Shown piece by piece: positions 51,902-61,093 of a DNA stretch of 64,000 nucleotides. The stretch is taken from contig NZ_JACIDE010000016.1 of assembly GCF_014196205.1 (NCBI RefSeq), positions 1 through 64,000 on the forward strand, given 5' to 3'. Each line of letters begins with the position of its first letter. Within the stretch, counting starts at the first letter, position 1. The position numbers and the translations under genes are program-made. Below the pieces are notes generated by a model, which had not been told where the DNA came from, did no database searches, and saw nothing but the letters and a program-made list of their open reading frames with translations. Source of the stretch: Anoxybacteroides voinovskiense (GTDB taxonomy: Bacteria > Bacillota > Bacilli > Bacillales > Anoxybacillaceae).

Positions 51902-53266
51902 ATGGGAATGTATGAAGACATCGTCGAACGAATTGGCGACCGCGAGCGAGTGACAAGAAACGAAACAGTACTGGAACAGCATAGCAAAGGGTTAGCGTAC
52001 CATGCCCCACGAAAACCGGATGTCGTTGTTTTTCCGAATACGGCGGCGGAAGTAAGTGCGGTGCTGGCGTATGCAAACGAGCGGAACATACCGATCACGC
52101 CGTTTGGCGCCGGCAGCAGCTTAGAAGGGCATATTATTCCTGTCAATGGCGGGATTACGTTAAATATGACAAAAATGAACCGCATTCTCGAGATTCGTCC
52201 AGATGATTTTTTAGCTGTCGTCGAACCTGGGGTGACGCGAATGCAGCTAAATGAAGCGCTTAAAAAGTACGGGCTCTTTTTCCCTGTCGACCCCGGAGCC
52301 GATGCGACCATTGGCGGAATGGCGGCAACGAATGCTAGCGGCACAAATAGCGTAAAATATGGCGTCATGCGCGATCAAGTGCTTGGGCTAGAAGTCGTAC
52401 TCGCTGATGGAACGATCGTGCATACAGGCGGCATGGCGCTGAAATCGTCTGCTGGATATGATTTGACGGGACTATTTGTCGGTTCGGAAGGGACGTTAGG
52501 CGTATTTACACGCCTGATCGTTCGCCTTCAAGGCATTCCAGAAGCAACAAATGCCTTGAAAGCGAGTTTTGTTTCTTTGCCTATGGCTGCACAAACAGCA
52601 GCTGAAATCATGAAAGCAGGGGTGGCGCTCGGAAAAATAGAGCTAGTCGATGAGCAGACAATCGAAGCCGTCAATCGGTACAAACAGACCAATTACTTAG
52701 TGGCGCCGACGTTATTTATCGAACTAAGCGGCAGTGCAACGAGTGTGAAAGAAGGGACGGAAATCGTCCGACAATTGTGTGAAGAGGGACAATGCGTGGC
52801 ATTCCAAATGGAAGACGACTCCATCGCCCGCACGGCGTTATGGGAAGCGCGGCATCATGCGGCGTTCGCCATTCAAGCCGCGTATCCCGGAAAAGCGCTA
52901 TTGTCGACCGATGTTTGCGTGCCTGTTTCGGAACTTGCCGAAGCCATTCGCAACACGCGCCAACTCGTGGAGGAGCACGGGCTAACCGCAGCGATTTTCG
53001 GCCATGTTGGCGACGGGAATTATCATACCGTACTCGCTTTTGATCCGAACGATACAGAAGAAGTAACACGCATCGAAAAAATTCACGAACACATCGTCCG
53101 CTACGCGTTAGCGCGCGGCGGAACATGCACAGGCGAGCACGGAATCGGGATCGGAAAACGCCGCTTTTTGTACGAAGAACATGGCGATTCCGTCATGTTA
53201 ATGAAAGGAATTAAACGACTATTTGACCCGAACGGCATTTTAAATCCGGGGAAAATTTTTATATGA
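51902..53266 (+). CDS. FAD-linked oxidase, GlcD type
   Basis: A 454-residue FAD oxidase of the GlcD/D-lactate dehydrogenase family: PCMH FAD domain (PITPFGAGSSLEGHIIPVNGG, PGADATIGGMAATNASGTNS, GLFVGSEGTLGVFTRL) and C-terminal domain with AIFGHVGDGNYHTVL and EHGIGIGKRRFL. It oxidises glycolate or D-lactate. Twelve bases after E1 beta with AGGAGGG, so cotranscribed; it may supply pyruvate or glyoxylate-type keto acids to the complex (inference). GlcE/GlcF partners are absent. Confidence 0.87.
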   Translation: MGMYEDIVERIGDRERVTRNETVLEQHSKGLAYHAPRKPDVVVFPNTAAEVSAVLAYANERNIPITPFGAGSSLEGHIIPVNGGITLNMTKMNRILEIRPDDFLAVVEPGVTRMQLNEALKKYGLFFPVDPGADATIGGMAATNASGTNSVKYGVMRDQVLGLEVVLADGTIVHTGGMALKSSAGYDLTGLFVGSEGTLGVFTRLIVRLQGIPEATNALKASFVSLPMAAQTAAEIMKAGVALGKIELVDEQTIEAVNRYKQTNYLVAPTLFIELSGSATSVKEGTEIVRQLCEEGQCVAFQMEDDSIARTALWEARHHAAFAIQAAYPGKALLSTDVCVPVSELAEAIRNTRQLVEEHGLTAAIFGHVGDGNYHTVLAFDPNDTEEVTRIEKIHEHIVRYALARGGTCTGEHGIGIGKRRFLYEEHGDSVMLMKGIKRLFDPNGILNPGKIFI

Positions 53267-53269
53267 GGA

Positions 53270-53307
53270 AAGCAAGCTGTGTGGCATTCGTTCACACAGC
53301 TTTTTGC
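53270..53307 (+). terminator. Terminator after the GlcD gene
   Basis: AAGCTGTGTG pairs with CACACAGCTT, then TTTGCTTT. Confidence 0.88.
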
Positions 53308-53332
53308 TTTACGTTTGCCGTTATTAAAAAAA

Positions 53333-53400
53333 TGACAAGAATGTGTCAGACAAAATGATATTTACTTTACATTGAAACGACACTGTAAGCGCTTTAAGAT
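53333..53400 (+). promoter_or_regulatory. Mannitol promoter with MtlR-like operator and cre
   Basis: TGACAAGAATGTGTCA (53333-53348) is an inverted repeat suited to MtlR. -35 TTGAAA (53372-53377), 17-bp spacer, -10 TAAGAT (53395-53400). TGTAAGCGCTTTAA (53384-53397) is a cre box with one mismatch overlapping the -10, so glucose repression by CcpA is likely. The MtlR assignment is by position. Confidence 0.7.
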
Positions 53401-53439
53401 GAAGCTATAGCAAGACCAATTTATGAAGGAGGAACAAAG

Positions 53440-54849
53440 ATGGAAAATCAAACAGGCTTTCGCGTGAAAGTGCAGCGGTTTGGTAGCTATTTAAGCGGCA
53501 TGATCATGCCAAATATCGGTGCATTTATCGCTTGGGGGATTATTACCGCATTATTTATTCCAACAGGATGGACGCCGAACGAGTCGTTTGCGAAACTTGT
53601 CGGGCCGATGATTACGTACTTATTGCCATTATTAATCGGTTATACAGGCGGTAAAATGATTTACGACGTTCGCGGCGGTGTCGTCGGGGCAACGGCGACG
53701 ATGGGGGTTGTTGTCGGGGCTGACGTTCCGATGTTTTTAGGCGCCATGATTATGGGACCGCTTGGCGGGTACTTAATCAAAAAATTTGACGAACTCATTC
53801 ATGGAAAAGTAAAACAAGGGTTTGAAATGTTAGTCAACAACTTCTCTGCCGGAATTCTCGGTGGGTTGTTAACGCTTATTGCGTTTAAAGGAGTCGGACC
53901 TGTCGTATTAGGATTAAACAAAACGCTAGCCGCTGGCGTCGAAGCGATTGTGAACATGAAATTGTTACCGCTTGCGAACCTTTTCATCGAGCCAGCGAAA
54001 GTACTCTTTTTAAATAACGCCATCAACCATGGAATTTTAAGCCCGCTCGGCGTAGAGCAAGCAGCAAAAGCAGGAAAATCGATTTTATTCTTATTGGAAA
54101 CAAACCCAGGCCCAGGGCTTGGTATTTTGTTGGCATACTGGTTATTTGGCAAAGGAATGGCGAAACAATCGGCACCTGGTGCAATCATTATCCATTTCCT
54201 TGGTGGAATTCATGAAATTTACTTTCCGTACATTTTAATGAGACCGATTTTAATTTTAGCAGCAATGGCTGGCGGCGTGAGCGGCGTGTTCACTTTCACA
54301 ATTTTCAACGCAGGGCTTGTCGCCGTTCCATCGCCAGGTAGTATTTTCGCCCTTCTTGCGATGACACCGCGTGGCAACTACTTAGGAGTATTAGCAGGTG
54401 TGCTTGTCGCAGCAACGGTATCGTTCCTTGTCGCTTCATTCTTCTTAAAAACATCTAAGCAAAATGAAGGCGAAGAAGATTTAAGCAAAGCAGCAGAGCA
54501 AATGCAGCAATTAAAAGGAAAGAAAAGCGATGCTGCAACAATGCTAAAAACAAACGCTACGCCATCAAACGTGAAAAAAATTGTGTTCGCATGCGATGCC
54601 GGCATGGGTTCTAGCGCAATGGGTGCGTCGATCATGCGCAACAAGGTGCAAAAAGCAGGACTAGACATCGAAGTCATCAACACAGCAATTAACCAACTTC
54701 CGGCGGACGCCGACGTTGTCATTACGCAGCAAACGTTAACCGCACGCGCAAAAGAAAAATTGCCGAACGCTTATCACGTATCGGTCGACAACTTCTTAAG
54801 CAGTCCAAAATATGACGAACTTGTCCAAATGCTAAAAGAAGGAAAATAA
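53440..54849 (+). CDS. mtlA: PTS mannitol transporter EIICB
   Basis: A 469-residue mannitol-specific EIIC (membrane, about 1-340: GGHGIHEIYFPYILMRP-type region FLGGIHEIYFPYILMRP and NNAINHGILSPLG) joined to a cytoplasmic EIIB domain (about 375-469) with phospho-Cys385 in ACDAGMGSSAMGAS. It imports mannitol as mannitol-1-phosphate; EIIA is the separate MtlF. AAGGAGGAAC precedes the ATG. The first gene of the mannitol locus. Confidence 0.95.
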   Translation: MENQTGFRVKVQRFGSYLSGMIMPNIGAFIAWGIITALFIPTGWTPNESFAKLVGPMITYLLPLLIGYTGGKMIYDVRGGVVGATATMGVVVGADVPMFLGAMIMGPLGGYLIKKFDELIHGKVKQGFEMLVNNFSAGILGGLLTLIAFKGVGPVVLGLNKTLAAGVEAIVNMKLLPLANLFIEPAKVLFLNNAINHGILSPLGVEQAAKAGKSILFLLETNPGPGLGILLAYWLFGKGMAKQSAPGAIIIHFLGGIHEIYFPYILMRPILILAAMAGGVSGVFTFTIFNAGLVAVPSPGSIFALLAMTPRGNYLGVLAGVLVAATVSFLVASFFLKTSKQNEGEEDLSKAAEQMQQLKGKKSDAATMLKTNATPSNVKKIVFACDAGMGSSAMGASIMRNKVQKAGLDIEVINTAINQLPADADVVITQQTLTARAKEKLPNAYHVSVDNFLSSPKYDELVQMLKEGK

Positions 54850-54855
54850 TAAACC

Positions 54856-54889
54856 ACCAAAAGGTAAGTACGCGTACTTACCTTTTGGT
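54856..54889 (+). terminator. Strong hairpin between mtlA and mtlR
   Basis: Fifteen-base perfect stem ACCAAAAGGTAAGTA with TACTTACCTTTTGGT around CGCG, but a poor T run (CTATTT). It probably reduces or shapes expression of mtlR-mtlF-mtlD relative to mtlA. The 145-base stretch to mtlR is otherwise unremarkable. Confidence 0.75.
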
Positions 54890-55034
54890 CTATTTAAAAA
54901 ATGTCAACAATCAACCGGACGAAACAATGCTTTCTATTGGTTGTGATTGTTCGGTAAGCGTTTTACAATTGAAAGTGAAAGGTGCAGATGATGTTCAATT
55001 TTGTCAACAAATCGTTGCTAAGGAGGTGAACGGT

Positions 55035-57110
55035 GTGTATATATCGGCAAGGGAACGGAAAATATTAGACGTTTTATTGTCGCATGAGAAAGGAATTACG
55101 ATCGGGGAAATCGCCGCTATGCTTGATGTGAGCGAACGGACGATTCACCGCGATTTAAAAGGGCTTGAGCGCCTTTTAGAAGACTACGAACTAGCGCTAG
55201 TGAAAAAAGCAGGGGTCGGCATTCAAATTAGCGGTGAAGCAGAGAAAAAGCGCGAGCTGCAAATTCGCCTTTTTCACTTATCGCATCCAGAGTATACGCC
55301 AGAAGAGCGCCAAACGATGATTTTAATTGCGTTATTAGAAGCGGTAGAGCCAGTCAAATTGTTATCGCTAGCCAATGATTTAAACGTAACCGTCGCCACC
55401 ATCAGCAACGATTTGGACAAAATTCAAGAAGAACTGGAAAAACAAGGCCTTTCGCTCATTCGCAAACGAGGCTATGGCGTAGAAATTGCCGGGTCAGAAG
55501 CAGCGAAGCGGAAAATGATGAGCGAATTGTTGTTCCGCCATTTTGATGAATCGCAATTTCTTTCGTTTATGAAAGAATCGATTCAAAAAAAATCGGCCGA
55601 TACAATCAACACCGTGACAGAAAAACTGCTTGGGCTAGTTGATAAGAAAAAGCTGTTTGTCATCGAAGCACAAATGGAACAAATGAAGGCCGAACTTCCG
55701 TTTACGATCGCGGACAGTTCGTATATCGCGCTCGTCATTCATCTGGCGCTAGCGATTGAGCGCATTATGCAAGGAGAGCCAATTAACTTTGAGGCGCAAT
55801 ATTTAGAAACGATTCAAACGACAAAAGAATACAAAACAGCAGAAAAAATCGCACAGTCATTAGAAGCAGCGTTTTCGGTTTCGATTCCAAAAGAAGAAAT
55901 CGGCTATATTACGATGCATTTAATGGGTGCAAAGATGCGCGACCGCCAAGGATATATGCTAGAGGAAGCAAGTCTAGAAATCGGCATGAAAACGCAGGAA
56001 TTGATTCGATATGTCAGCGATAAACTGCATGTCGATTTAACGGATGATTATCCACTGTACGAAGATTTAGTCGTCCATTTAAAGCCGGCGCTCTATCGCA
56101 TTCAACATAATATGGGCATTTCGAATCCGCTGCTTGACAAAATTACAAAAGACTATTCCGAATTATTTCACATCGTCGAGGAAGCGATGAACGATGTCTT
56201 TTCGGAAGTCGTTATTCCAAAAGAAGAAATTGGGTATGTCGTTCTTCATTTTGCCTCGGCATTATTGCGTGGGAAGAAAGGATTGCACGCGCTCGTTATT
56301 TGTTCTAGCGGGTTAGGAACAGCAAAAATCTTAGCAACACGGCTGAAAAAAGAAATACCAGATATTTCGCAAATTGAGCAAAAATCGTTTTTTGACTTGC
56401 GGTACATTGAGCCTAGCCACTATGATTTAATCGTATCGACTGTGCCGATTTCGTTAGAAGAGCCGTATTTTCTCGTCAGCCCGATGCTGCAAGACGACGA
56501 AGTAGTGGCAATTCGCCGATTTATTAAAGACAAAAAAGCGAAAGTGCGACCAGTAGAGTCGAGCGCTGCTGGAAATATGATTCAAAAAATGAATGCCATT
56601 CAAGTCGTGAGCGAAACGATTGTACAGTTACTAAAGGAATTAACGGTTCAACCGCTAACTACCGATTCTGTCCACGACGCGCTTGTCGAGGCGTGCCAAC
56701 AGCTACAGAAGAAAGGAACGATTCGAGACGCCAAATCGGTCGTGAATGAATTGTTACGAAGAGAACAAGCGGGAGGATTAGGGATTCCAGAAACAACGTT
56801 AGCGTTGTACCATGCGCGAAGCCCGGATGTGTTGCGTCCTACGTTTACGGTCTATCCGCTTTCTCACCCGCAGACCGTCATGGGCATGGATCAACAGCCG
56901 ATGAAGATGGAGCGCATGTTGTTGTTATTGGCGCCAAGTGAAGCGCCAGAAGCGATGCTTTCTGTGCTCAGCCATTTAAGCTCGCTCATTATTAAAGACG
57001 AGGAAAGCATTTCATTATTTGCACACGGAACGGAAGCACAGCTTCATGCTTTCTTAAGCCGGCAGTTTGAAGCATTTTTTTACCATTTTATTCAACTAGG
57101 GAGTGAATAA
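55035..57110 (+). CDS. mtlR: Mannitol operon activator MtlR (PRD regulator)
   Basis: A 691-residue PTS-controlled activator: DeoR-type HTH (about 5-60, SARERKILDVLL, SERTIHRDLKGL), a second HTH (TVATISNDLDKI), two PRD domains with regulatory histidines (IGYITMHLMGA, VVLHFASALLRG), an EIIB-like domain (VICSSGLGTAKILATRLK) and a C-terminal EIIA-like domain. Phosphorylation by the PTS sets its activity. GTG 55035 follows AAGGAGGTG and gives the usual VYISARERK start; an in-frame extension to 54885 has no ribosome site. Confidence 0.92.
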   Translation: MYISARERKILDVLLSHEKGITIGEIAAMLDVSERTIHRDLKGLERLLEDYELALVKKAGVGIQISGEAEKKRELQIRLFHLSHPEYTPEERQTMILIALLEAVEPVKLLSLANDLNVTVATISNDLDKIQEELEKQGLSLIRKRGYGVEIAGSEAAKRKMMSELLFRHFDESQFLSFMKESIQKKSADTINTVTEKLLGLVDKKKLFVIEAQMEQMKAELPFTIADSSYIALVIHLALAIERIMQGEPINFEAQYLETIQTTKEYKTAEKIAQSLEAAFSVSIPKEEIGYITMHLMGAKMRDRQGYMLEEASLEIGMKTQELIRYVSDKLHVDLTDDYPLYEDLVVHLKPALYRIQHNMGISNPLLDKITKDYSELFHIVEEAMNDVFSEVVIPKEEIGYVVLHFASALLRGKKGLHALVICSSGLGTAKILATRLKKEIPDISQIEQKSFFDLRYIEPSHYDLIVSTVPISLEEPYFLVSPMLQDDEVVAIRRFIKDKKAKVRPVESSAAGNMIQKMNAIQVVSETIVQLLKELTVQPLTTDSVHDALVEACQQLQKKGTIRDAKSVVNELLRREQAGGLGIPETTLALYHARSPDVLRPTFTVYPLSHPQTVMGMDQQPMKMERMLLLLAPSEAPEAMLSVLSHLSSLIIKDEESISLFAHGTEAQLHAFLSRQFEAFFYHFIQLGSE

Positions 57111-57112
57111 CT

Positions 57113-57544
57113 GTGTCAGTGTTAACAAAAGAAAACATCGTACTAGGTGCTGAAATAGGGAACAAAGAAGAAGCGATTCGCTTAGCAGGGAAAGTGTTAG
57201 TCGAACAGGGCTATGTGGATGACGTGTATATCGACAAAATGTTTGAACGAGAAGCGTTAACATCGACATACATGGGAAATTTTATCGCGATTCCGCACGG
57301 AACAGAAGAAGCGAAGGCGCTTGTGAAAAAAGCAGGGCTTTCGTTTATCCAAGTGCCAAACGGCGTTGATTTTGGCGCAGGGAATATCGTGAAAATATTG
57401 ATTGGTATTGCCGGAAAAGATAACGAGCATTTAGAAATTTTATCAAAAATCGCGCTCGTTTGTTCCGAAGCAGAAAATGTGGAAAAAATGATTCAAGCGA
57501 CAACGAAAGAAGAAATTCTCGAACTGTTAAACGAGGTGAACTAA
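57113..57544 (+). CDS. mtlF: PTS mannitol EIIA
   Basis: A 143-residue EIIA-Mtl with phospho-His62 in [12 protein letters not shown]. It passes phosphate from HPr to the EIIB part of MtlA. GTG 57113 follows GGGAGTG, two bases after the mtlR stop, so it is translated with it. Confidence 0.95.
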   Translation: MSVLTKENIVLGAEIGNKEEAIRLAGKVLVEQGYVDDVYIDKMFEREALTSTYMGNFIAIPHGTEEAKALVKKAGLSFIQVPNGVDFGAGNIVKILIGIAGKDNEHLEILSKIALVCSEAENVEKMIQATTKEEILELLNEVN

Positions 57545-57545
57545 T

Positions 57546-58697
57546 ATGTTAGCCGTTCATTTTGGTGCAGGGAATATCGGCAGAGGATTTATTGGGAGCT
57601 TGCTTTCACAATCAGGCTATGAAGTCGTGTTTGTCGATGTGAATGACGAATTAGTGCAACGTCTACAAGAACGTCAAGAATACCGTGTCGTTATTGCTGG
57701 CGAATTGCGCGAAGAACAGATTATTCGCGGCGTTTCCGCCCTCCATAGCCAAAAGCAGTACGAAGAAGTCGTTTCCCGTATTGCCGAAGCGGATTTAGTC
57801 ACTACCGCCGTTGGTCCGAACGTATTGCCGCACATTGCGAAAGTAATCGCCGACGGGTTGCGGAAACGATTGGCTACGCCAGAAAAACGAGTGAATGTCA
57901 TTGCGTGTGAAAATATGATTGGCGGAAGCAGCTTTTTAAAGAAACATGTGATGGACTATTTGTCCGCAGAAGAACAAGGAGCGCTTGCGACGTTTTGCGG
58001 CTTTCCGAATAGCGCCGTTGACCGCATTGTGCCAAACCAAAAAAATGACGATCCATTAATGGTTATCGTCGAACCGTTTTTTGAATGGGTGATTGAAACG
58101 AACGAAATGATTGGAGAGATTCCAACAATTGTCGGTGCGCATTTTGTCGAAGAATTACAACCTTACATTGAACGGAAACTGTTCACCGTCAATACAGGCC
58201 ATGCCCTTGCGGCGTATTTAGGGTATGCGAAAAAATACGCGACGATTAACGAAGCGATGGAAGATGATTCCGTACGTGCCGACGTCACGAAGGCGCTTCA
58301 TGAATCAGGTCGTGTGCTTATCGAAAAATATGGGTGGAGCGCCGAAGAACACGGGGCATATATCGAAAAAATTGCTCAACGGTTCACAAATCCAGCCATT
58401 ACCGATGAAGTGACACGAGTAGCCCGTTCGCCAATTCGTAAACTCGGCGCGAACGATCGGTTAGTCGGCCCAGCAACCCAATACTACCATTTGTTTGGCG
58501 AAATTCCATTCGGGCTCGTAAAAGGAATTGCCGCGCTTTTACAGTTTGACTACAAAGAAGACGCAGAAGCAGTCGAGTTGCAAACGACCATTCGCGAACA
58601 CGGCATCGAACGAGCATTATTGCAATACGCCCAACTGCAAGCAGATCATCCGCTTACGCGTGCTATTAAAGAACAAATGGATATGTGGAAGAAATAA
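57546..58697 (+). CDS. mtlD: Mannitol-1-phosphate 5-dehydrogenase
   Basis: A 383-residue NAD-dependent dehydrogenase with Rossmann motif [12 protein letters not shown] and the family motifs [16 protein letters not shown] and [17 protein letters not shown] (catalytic Lys). It converts mannitol-1-phosphate to fructose-6-phosphate. The ATG lies two bases after mtlF with GAGGTG upstream. Last gene of the locus. Confidence 0.95.
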   Translation: MLAVHFGAGNIGRGFIGSLLSQSGYEVVFVDVNDELVQRLQERQEYRVVIAGELREEQIIRGVSALHSQKQYEEVVSRIAEADLVTTAVGPNVLPHIAKVIADGLRKRLATPEKRVNVIACENMIGGSSFLKKHVMDYLSAEEQGALATFCGFPNSAVDRIVPNQKNDDPLMVIVEPFFEWVIETNEMIGEIPTIVGAHFVEELQPYIERKLFTVNTGHALAAYLGYAKKYATINEAMEDDSVRADVTKALHESGRVLIEKYGWSAEEHGAYIEKIAQRFTNPAITDEVTRVARSPIRKLGANDRLVGPATQYYHLFGEIPFGLVKGIAALLQFDYKEDAEAVELQTTIREHGIERALLQYAQLQADHPLTRAIKEQMDMWKK

Positions 58698-58700
58698 ACG

Positions 58701-58725
58701 AACCCCGATAAAACGGGGTTTTTTT
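58701..58725 (+). terminator. Terminator after mtlD
   Basis: AACCCCG with CGGGGTT around ATAAAA, then TTTTT. Confidence 0.92.
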
Positions 58726-58856
58726 ATCAGAGGAAAATTTCAGGGATATATGATGCGTAACGAAATAATGCGGACAAGAAAAATCGGAACTCGATGGGGA
58801 GATATATTTTTGGTAAAATAAAGAACGACAAGGTTGTTACTGAATGGAGGAGAAAA

Positions 58857-59276
58857 ATGGGATGGATTGAGAAGTTACAAGCAAAGGGCGTTATTGTGAA
58901 GAAAATTGGCAAGATGGGAGAACAATTGCGTGCTCAATGGGAAAGGGCATTTGCTGATCACATCTCCCAACAAGAAAAAGCTTCTATTTATTTTGATCAG
59001 TTTCTCTGGCATGTGTTTAGCTACAAAATGCTTCCTTGCTTAGAAGAAAGGGAAGCTGTGGAAATATTTAATCGCGAGCAGAAAGAGGAATGCCTTATTT
59101 TTTATCAAAACGACGATCGGGTATATCATCTGATGAATGCACAATGTTTGCGTGCGGAAGATTTACAAGATGAGCACGATTTATACGTTATCGACCCAAC
59201 GTTTACATGGACATATGTGCAAACGCACGAATGGTTTTGCGGACCGTATTTTTATCGAAAAGGGCAAAGGAGTTAA
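58857..59276 (+). CDS. DUF4275-like small protein
   Basis: A 139-residue soluble protein: WIEKLQAKGVIVKKIGKMGE, then SQQEKASIYFDQFLWHVFSY, and a C-terminal FTWTYVQTHEWFCGPYF. This matches my memory of DUF4275, a Bacillaceae family of unknown function. GGAGGAG is five bases before ATG 58857. It stands alone between the mannitol and tricarboxylate loci; no role can be assigned. Confidence 0.65.
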   Translation: MGWIEKLQAKGVIVKKIGKMGEQLRAQWERAFADHISQQEKASIYFDQFLWHVFSYKMLPCLEEREAVEIFNREQKEECLIFYQNDDRVYHLMNAQCLRAEDLQDEHDLYVIDPTFTWTYVQTHEWFCGPYFYRKGQRS

Positions 59277-59334
59277 GGAGGACCAGTTTCGTGCCTGTGC
59301 ATTGCGATCCGAAAATTGTCGAAGTTTCATAGAA

Positions 59335-59366
59335 ACAGAGAGCCGTACGTGGCTCTCTGTTTTTTG
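59335..59366 (+). terminator. Terminator after the DUF4275 gene
   Basis: ACAGAGAGCC with GGCTCTCTGT, then TTTTTT. Confidence 0.93.
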
Positions 59367-59483
59367 CATTGTAAGATTAATAGAGAAACTTTGTCACTCC
59401 CTTCCGGCAAAGGGATTTTTTTGTGCACAAAATGAACAAAATTATTTTTATTTTCAAAAACTTATTTTTCTGAAAAATGTTGC

Positions 59484-59515
59484 TATAATTACTTTCGAAT
59501 ATGTAAACGTTATCA
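59484..59515 (+). promoter_or_regulatory. tctC promoter region with a perfect cre box
   Basis: TATAAT (59484-59489) with a weak -35, then TGTAAACGTTATCA (59502-59515), a full match to TGWAANCGNTNWCA, lying just downstream of the expected start point where CcpA would block transcription. Confidence 0.78.
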
Positions 59516-59532
59516 AACGAAGGGGGAAGAAA

Positions 59533-60570
59533 ATGGTGAGAAAATGGGTCAGTTGGTTGGTTATAGGGTTGGTTGTACTAATTCTTAGCGCATGTGGAAG
59601 CAGCTCCACAACAAAAGAAGCGAATACGACAACGAAGACATCTGAAAAACGGTCGGATTATCCGACAAAACCGATTGTGTTTGTCGCACCTTCAGGGGCT
59701 GGAGGGGGATGGGATTTAACTGCACGCGCGATTACGAAAGTATTGAGCGAAACGAATTTAGTGAAGCAAACGATGACAGTGGAGAATAAGCCGGGTGGCG
59801 GCGGAGCAGTGTTTATGGCCGAGTATGCCACTCAAGATACAAAAAATGATTATAAGCTATTTGTAAATTCTCCGCCGATCATCATTAACAACTTAAAAGC
59901 AGAAGGAAATAGCCCATTTGGTTATAAAGATACTACCCCGCTTGCCCAATTAACGAAAGATTTTGGCGCGATCGTTGTCAAAGCGGATTCCAAATTCCAG
60001 TCATTAGCTCAGTTGCTTGATGAAATTAAAAAAGATCCAAAGTCTATCACAATCGCTGGCGGATCGGCACCAGGTTCAATGGACCATTTAGTGGCGATTC
60101 TTCCGATTTATAAATCAGGGATTGATCCGAAAGATGTCAAATACGTTTCATACGATGGAGGTGGCGAAGCGATTGCGGCTCTACTTGGTGGAAACGCAGA
60201 CGTTATTGCGACAGATGCTTCCTCGGTTGGTGAGTATGTGAAAGCAGGAAAAGTGAAAGTGCTTGCTGTTTCATCGTCTGAACGACTTAGCGGAGACTTG
60301 AAAGACGTTCCGACGATGAAAGAACTTGGTATTGATGCAGAGTTTACGATTTGGCGAGGGGTGTTTGGCCCGAAAGAAATGTCTGCAGATGCGAAGAAGT
60401 TTTGGGAAGAAACGTTCCAAAAACTAGTAGAGAGTGATCAGTGGAAACAAGAACTAGAGAAGCAAGGATGGCAGTCAGACTACAAAAATGCAGAGGAATT
60501 TACGAAATTTTTACAAGAACAAGAAACATTGATTAGCGATATGTTGAAGTCGCTTGGCATGCATAAATAA
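59533..60570 (+). CDS. tctC: Tripartite tricarboxylate transporter, binding protein TctC
   Basis: A 345-residue lipoprotein (lipobox LSACG) of the TctC/Bug family: YPTKPIVFVAPSGAGGGWDLTAR, ENKPGGGGAVFMAEYA and YVSYDGGGEAIAALLGGNADV. These proteins bind citrate or other carboxylates outside for the TctA-TctB membrane unit. AGGGGGAAG precedes ATG 59533. A hairpin follows, which would favour excess binding protein. Substrate not shown. Confidence 0.88.
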   Translation: MVRKWVSWLVIGLVVLILSACGSSSTTKEANTTTKTSEKRSDYPTKPIVFVAPSGAGGGWDLTARAITKVLSETNLVKQTMTVENKPGGGGAVFMAEYATQDTKNDYKLFVNSPPIIINNLKAEGNSPFGYKDTTPLAQLTKDFGAIVVKADSKFQSLAQLLDEIKKDPKSITIAGGSAPGSMDHLVAILPIYKSGIDPKDVKYVSYDGGGEAIAALLGGNADVIATDASSVGEYVKAGKVKVLAVSSSERLSGDLKDVPTMKELGIDAEFTIWRGVFGPKEMSADAKKFWEETFQKLVESDQWKQELEKQGWQSDYKNAEEFTKFLQEQETLISDMLKSLGMHK

Positions 60571-60577
60571 ATGGACG

Positions 60578-60601
60578 GGGGGAGAATTCTCTCCCCCTTT
60601 T
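60578..60601 (+). terminator. Hairpin between tctC and tctB
   Basis: GGGGGAGA with TCTCCCCC around ATTC, then TTTT; a likely partial terminator inside the operon. Confidence 0.75.
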
Positions 60602-60625
60602 CCCAACCGAAAGGAAGGTGTAACG

Positions 60626-61081
60626 ATGAACAAAACGTTTGACCGTATTGCGACTTTAACGTTTTTAGCAATAGGAGTACTGTTTATGATAGAGAGTTTA
60701 CGAATTTCAAAGAGTGCTTATGGCAGTGTAGTCGGTCCAAACGTATTTCCATTTTTGCTAGGGCTTATTCTTGTATTGCTTAGCGTTAAGTTGCTATTCG
60801 AAACGATGCGGTATCCGTCGACTCACGGGGAAAAACAACGGTTGCAATATAAAAAATTTTGGACTATATTCATCTCCGCCATTTTTTACACTATATTACT
60901 TGAACCAATCGGATACGTAATCACCACTTTTCTTTTCCTTGTCATCGGATTTCAGACGATGGAAAAAGGTTCGATCTGGAAATCAATCATTATTGCCGCC
61001 TGTTTTTCGTTAGGAGTGTATGGACTATACGTTAAGATGCTACAAGGTACGTTGCCAAGTTGGCCGATTTGGTTGAGGTAA
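60626..61081 (+). CDS. tctB: Tripartite tricarboxylate transporter, TctB
   Basis: A 151-residue membrane protein with four helices (ATLTFLAIGVLFMIESLRI at the start; GVYGLYVKMLQGTLPSWPIW at the end, typical of TctB). It is the small membrane subunit. AAGGAAGG precedes ATG 60626. It is 12 bases upstream of tctA. Confidence 0.87.
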   Translation: MNKTFDRIATLTFLAIGVLFMIESLRISKSAYGSVVGPNVFPFLLGLILVLLSVKLLFETMRYPSTHGEKQRLQYKKFWTIFISAIFYTILLEPIGYVITTFLFLVIGFQTMEKGSIWKSIIIAACFSLGVYGLYVKMLQGTLPSWPIWLR

Positions 61082-61093
61082 GGAGGAACGAGC

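Noticed and set aside
54885-55034. 50-residue N-terminal extension of MtlR
   Set aside because: MtlR proteins begin at the HTH; GTG 55035 has a perfect ribosome site and the extension has none.
59292-59333. 13-codon GTG frame after AAGGAGG, downstream of the DUF4275 gene
   Set aside because: Good ribosome site, but far too short and without any independent support.
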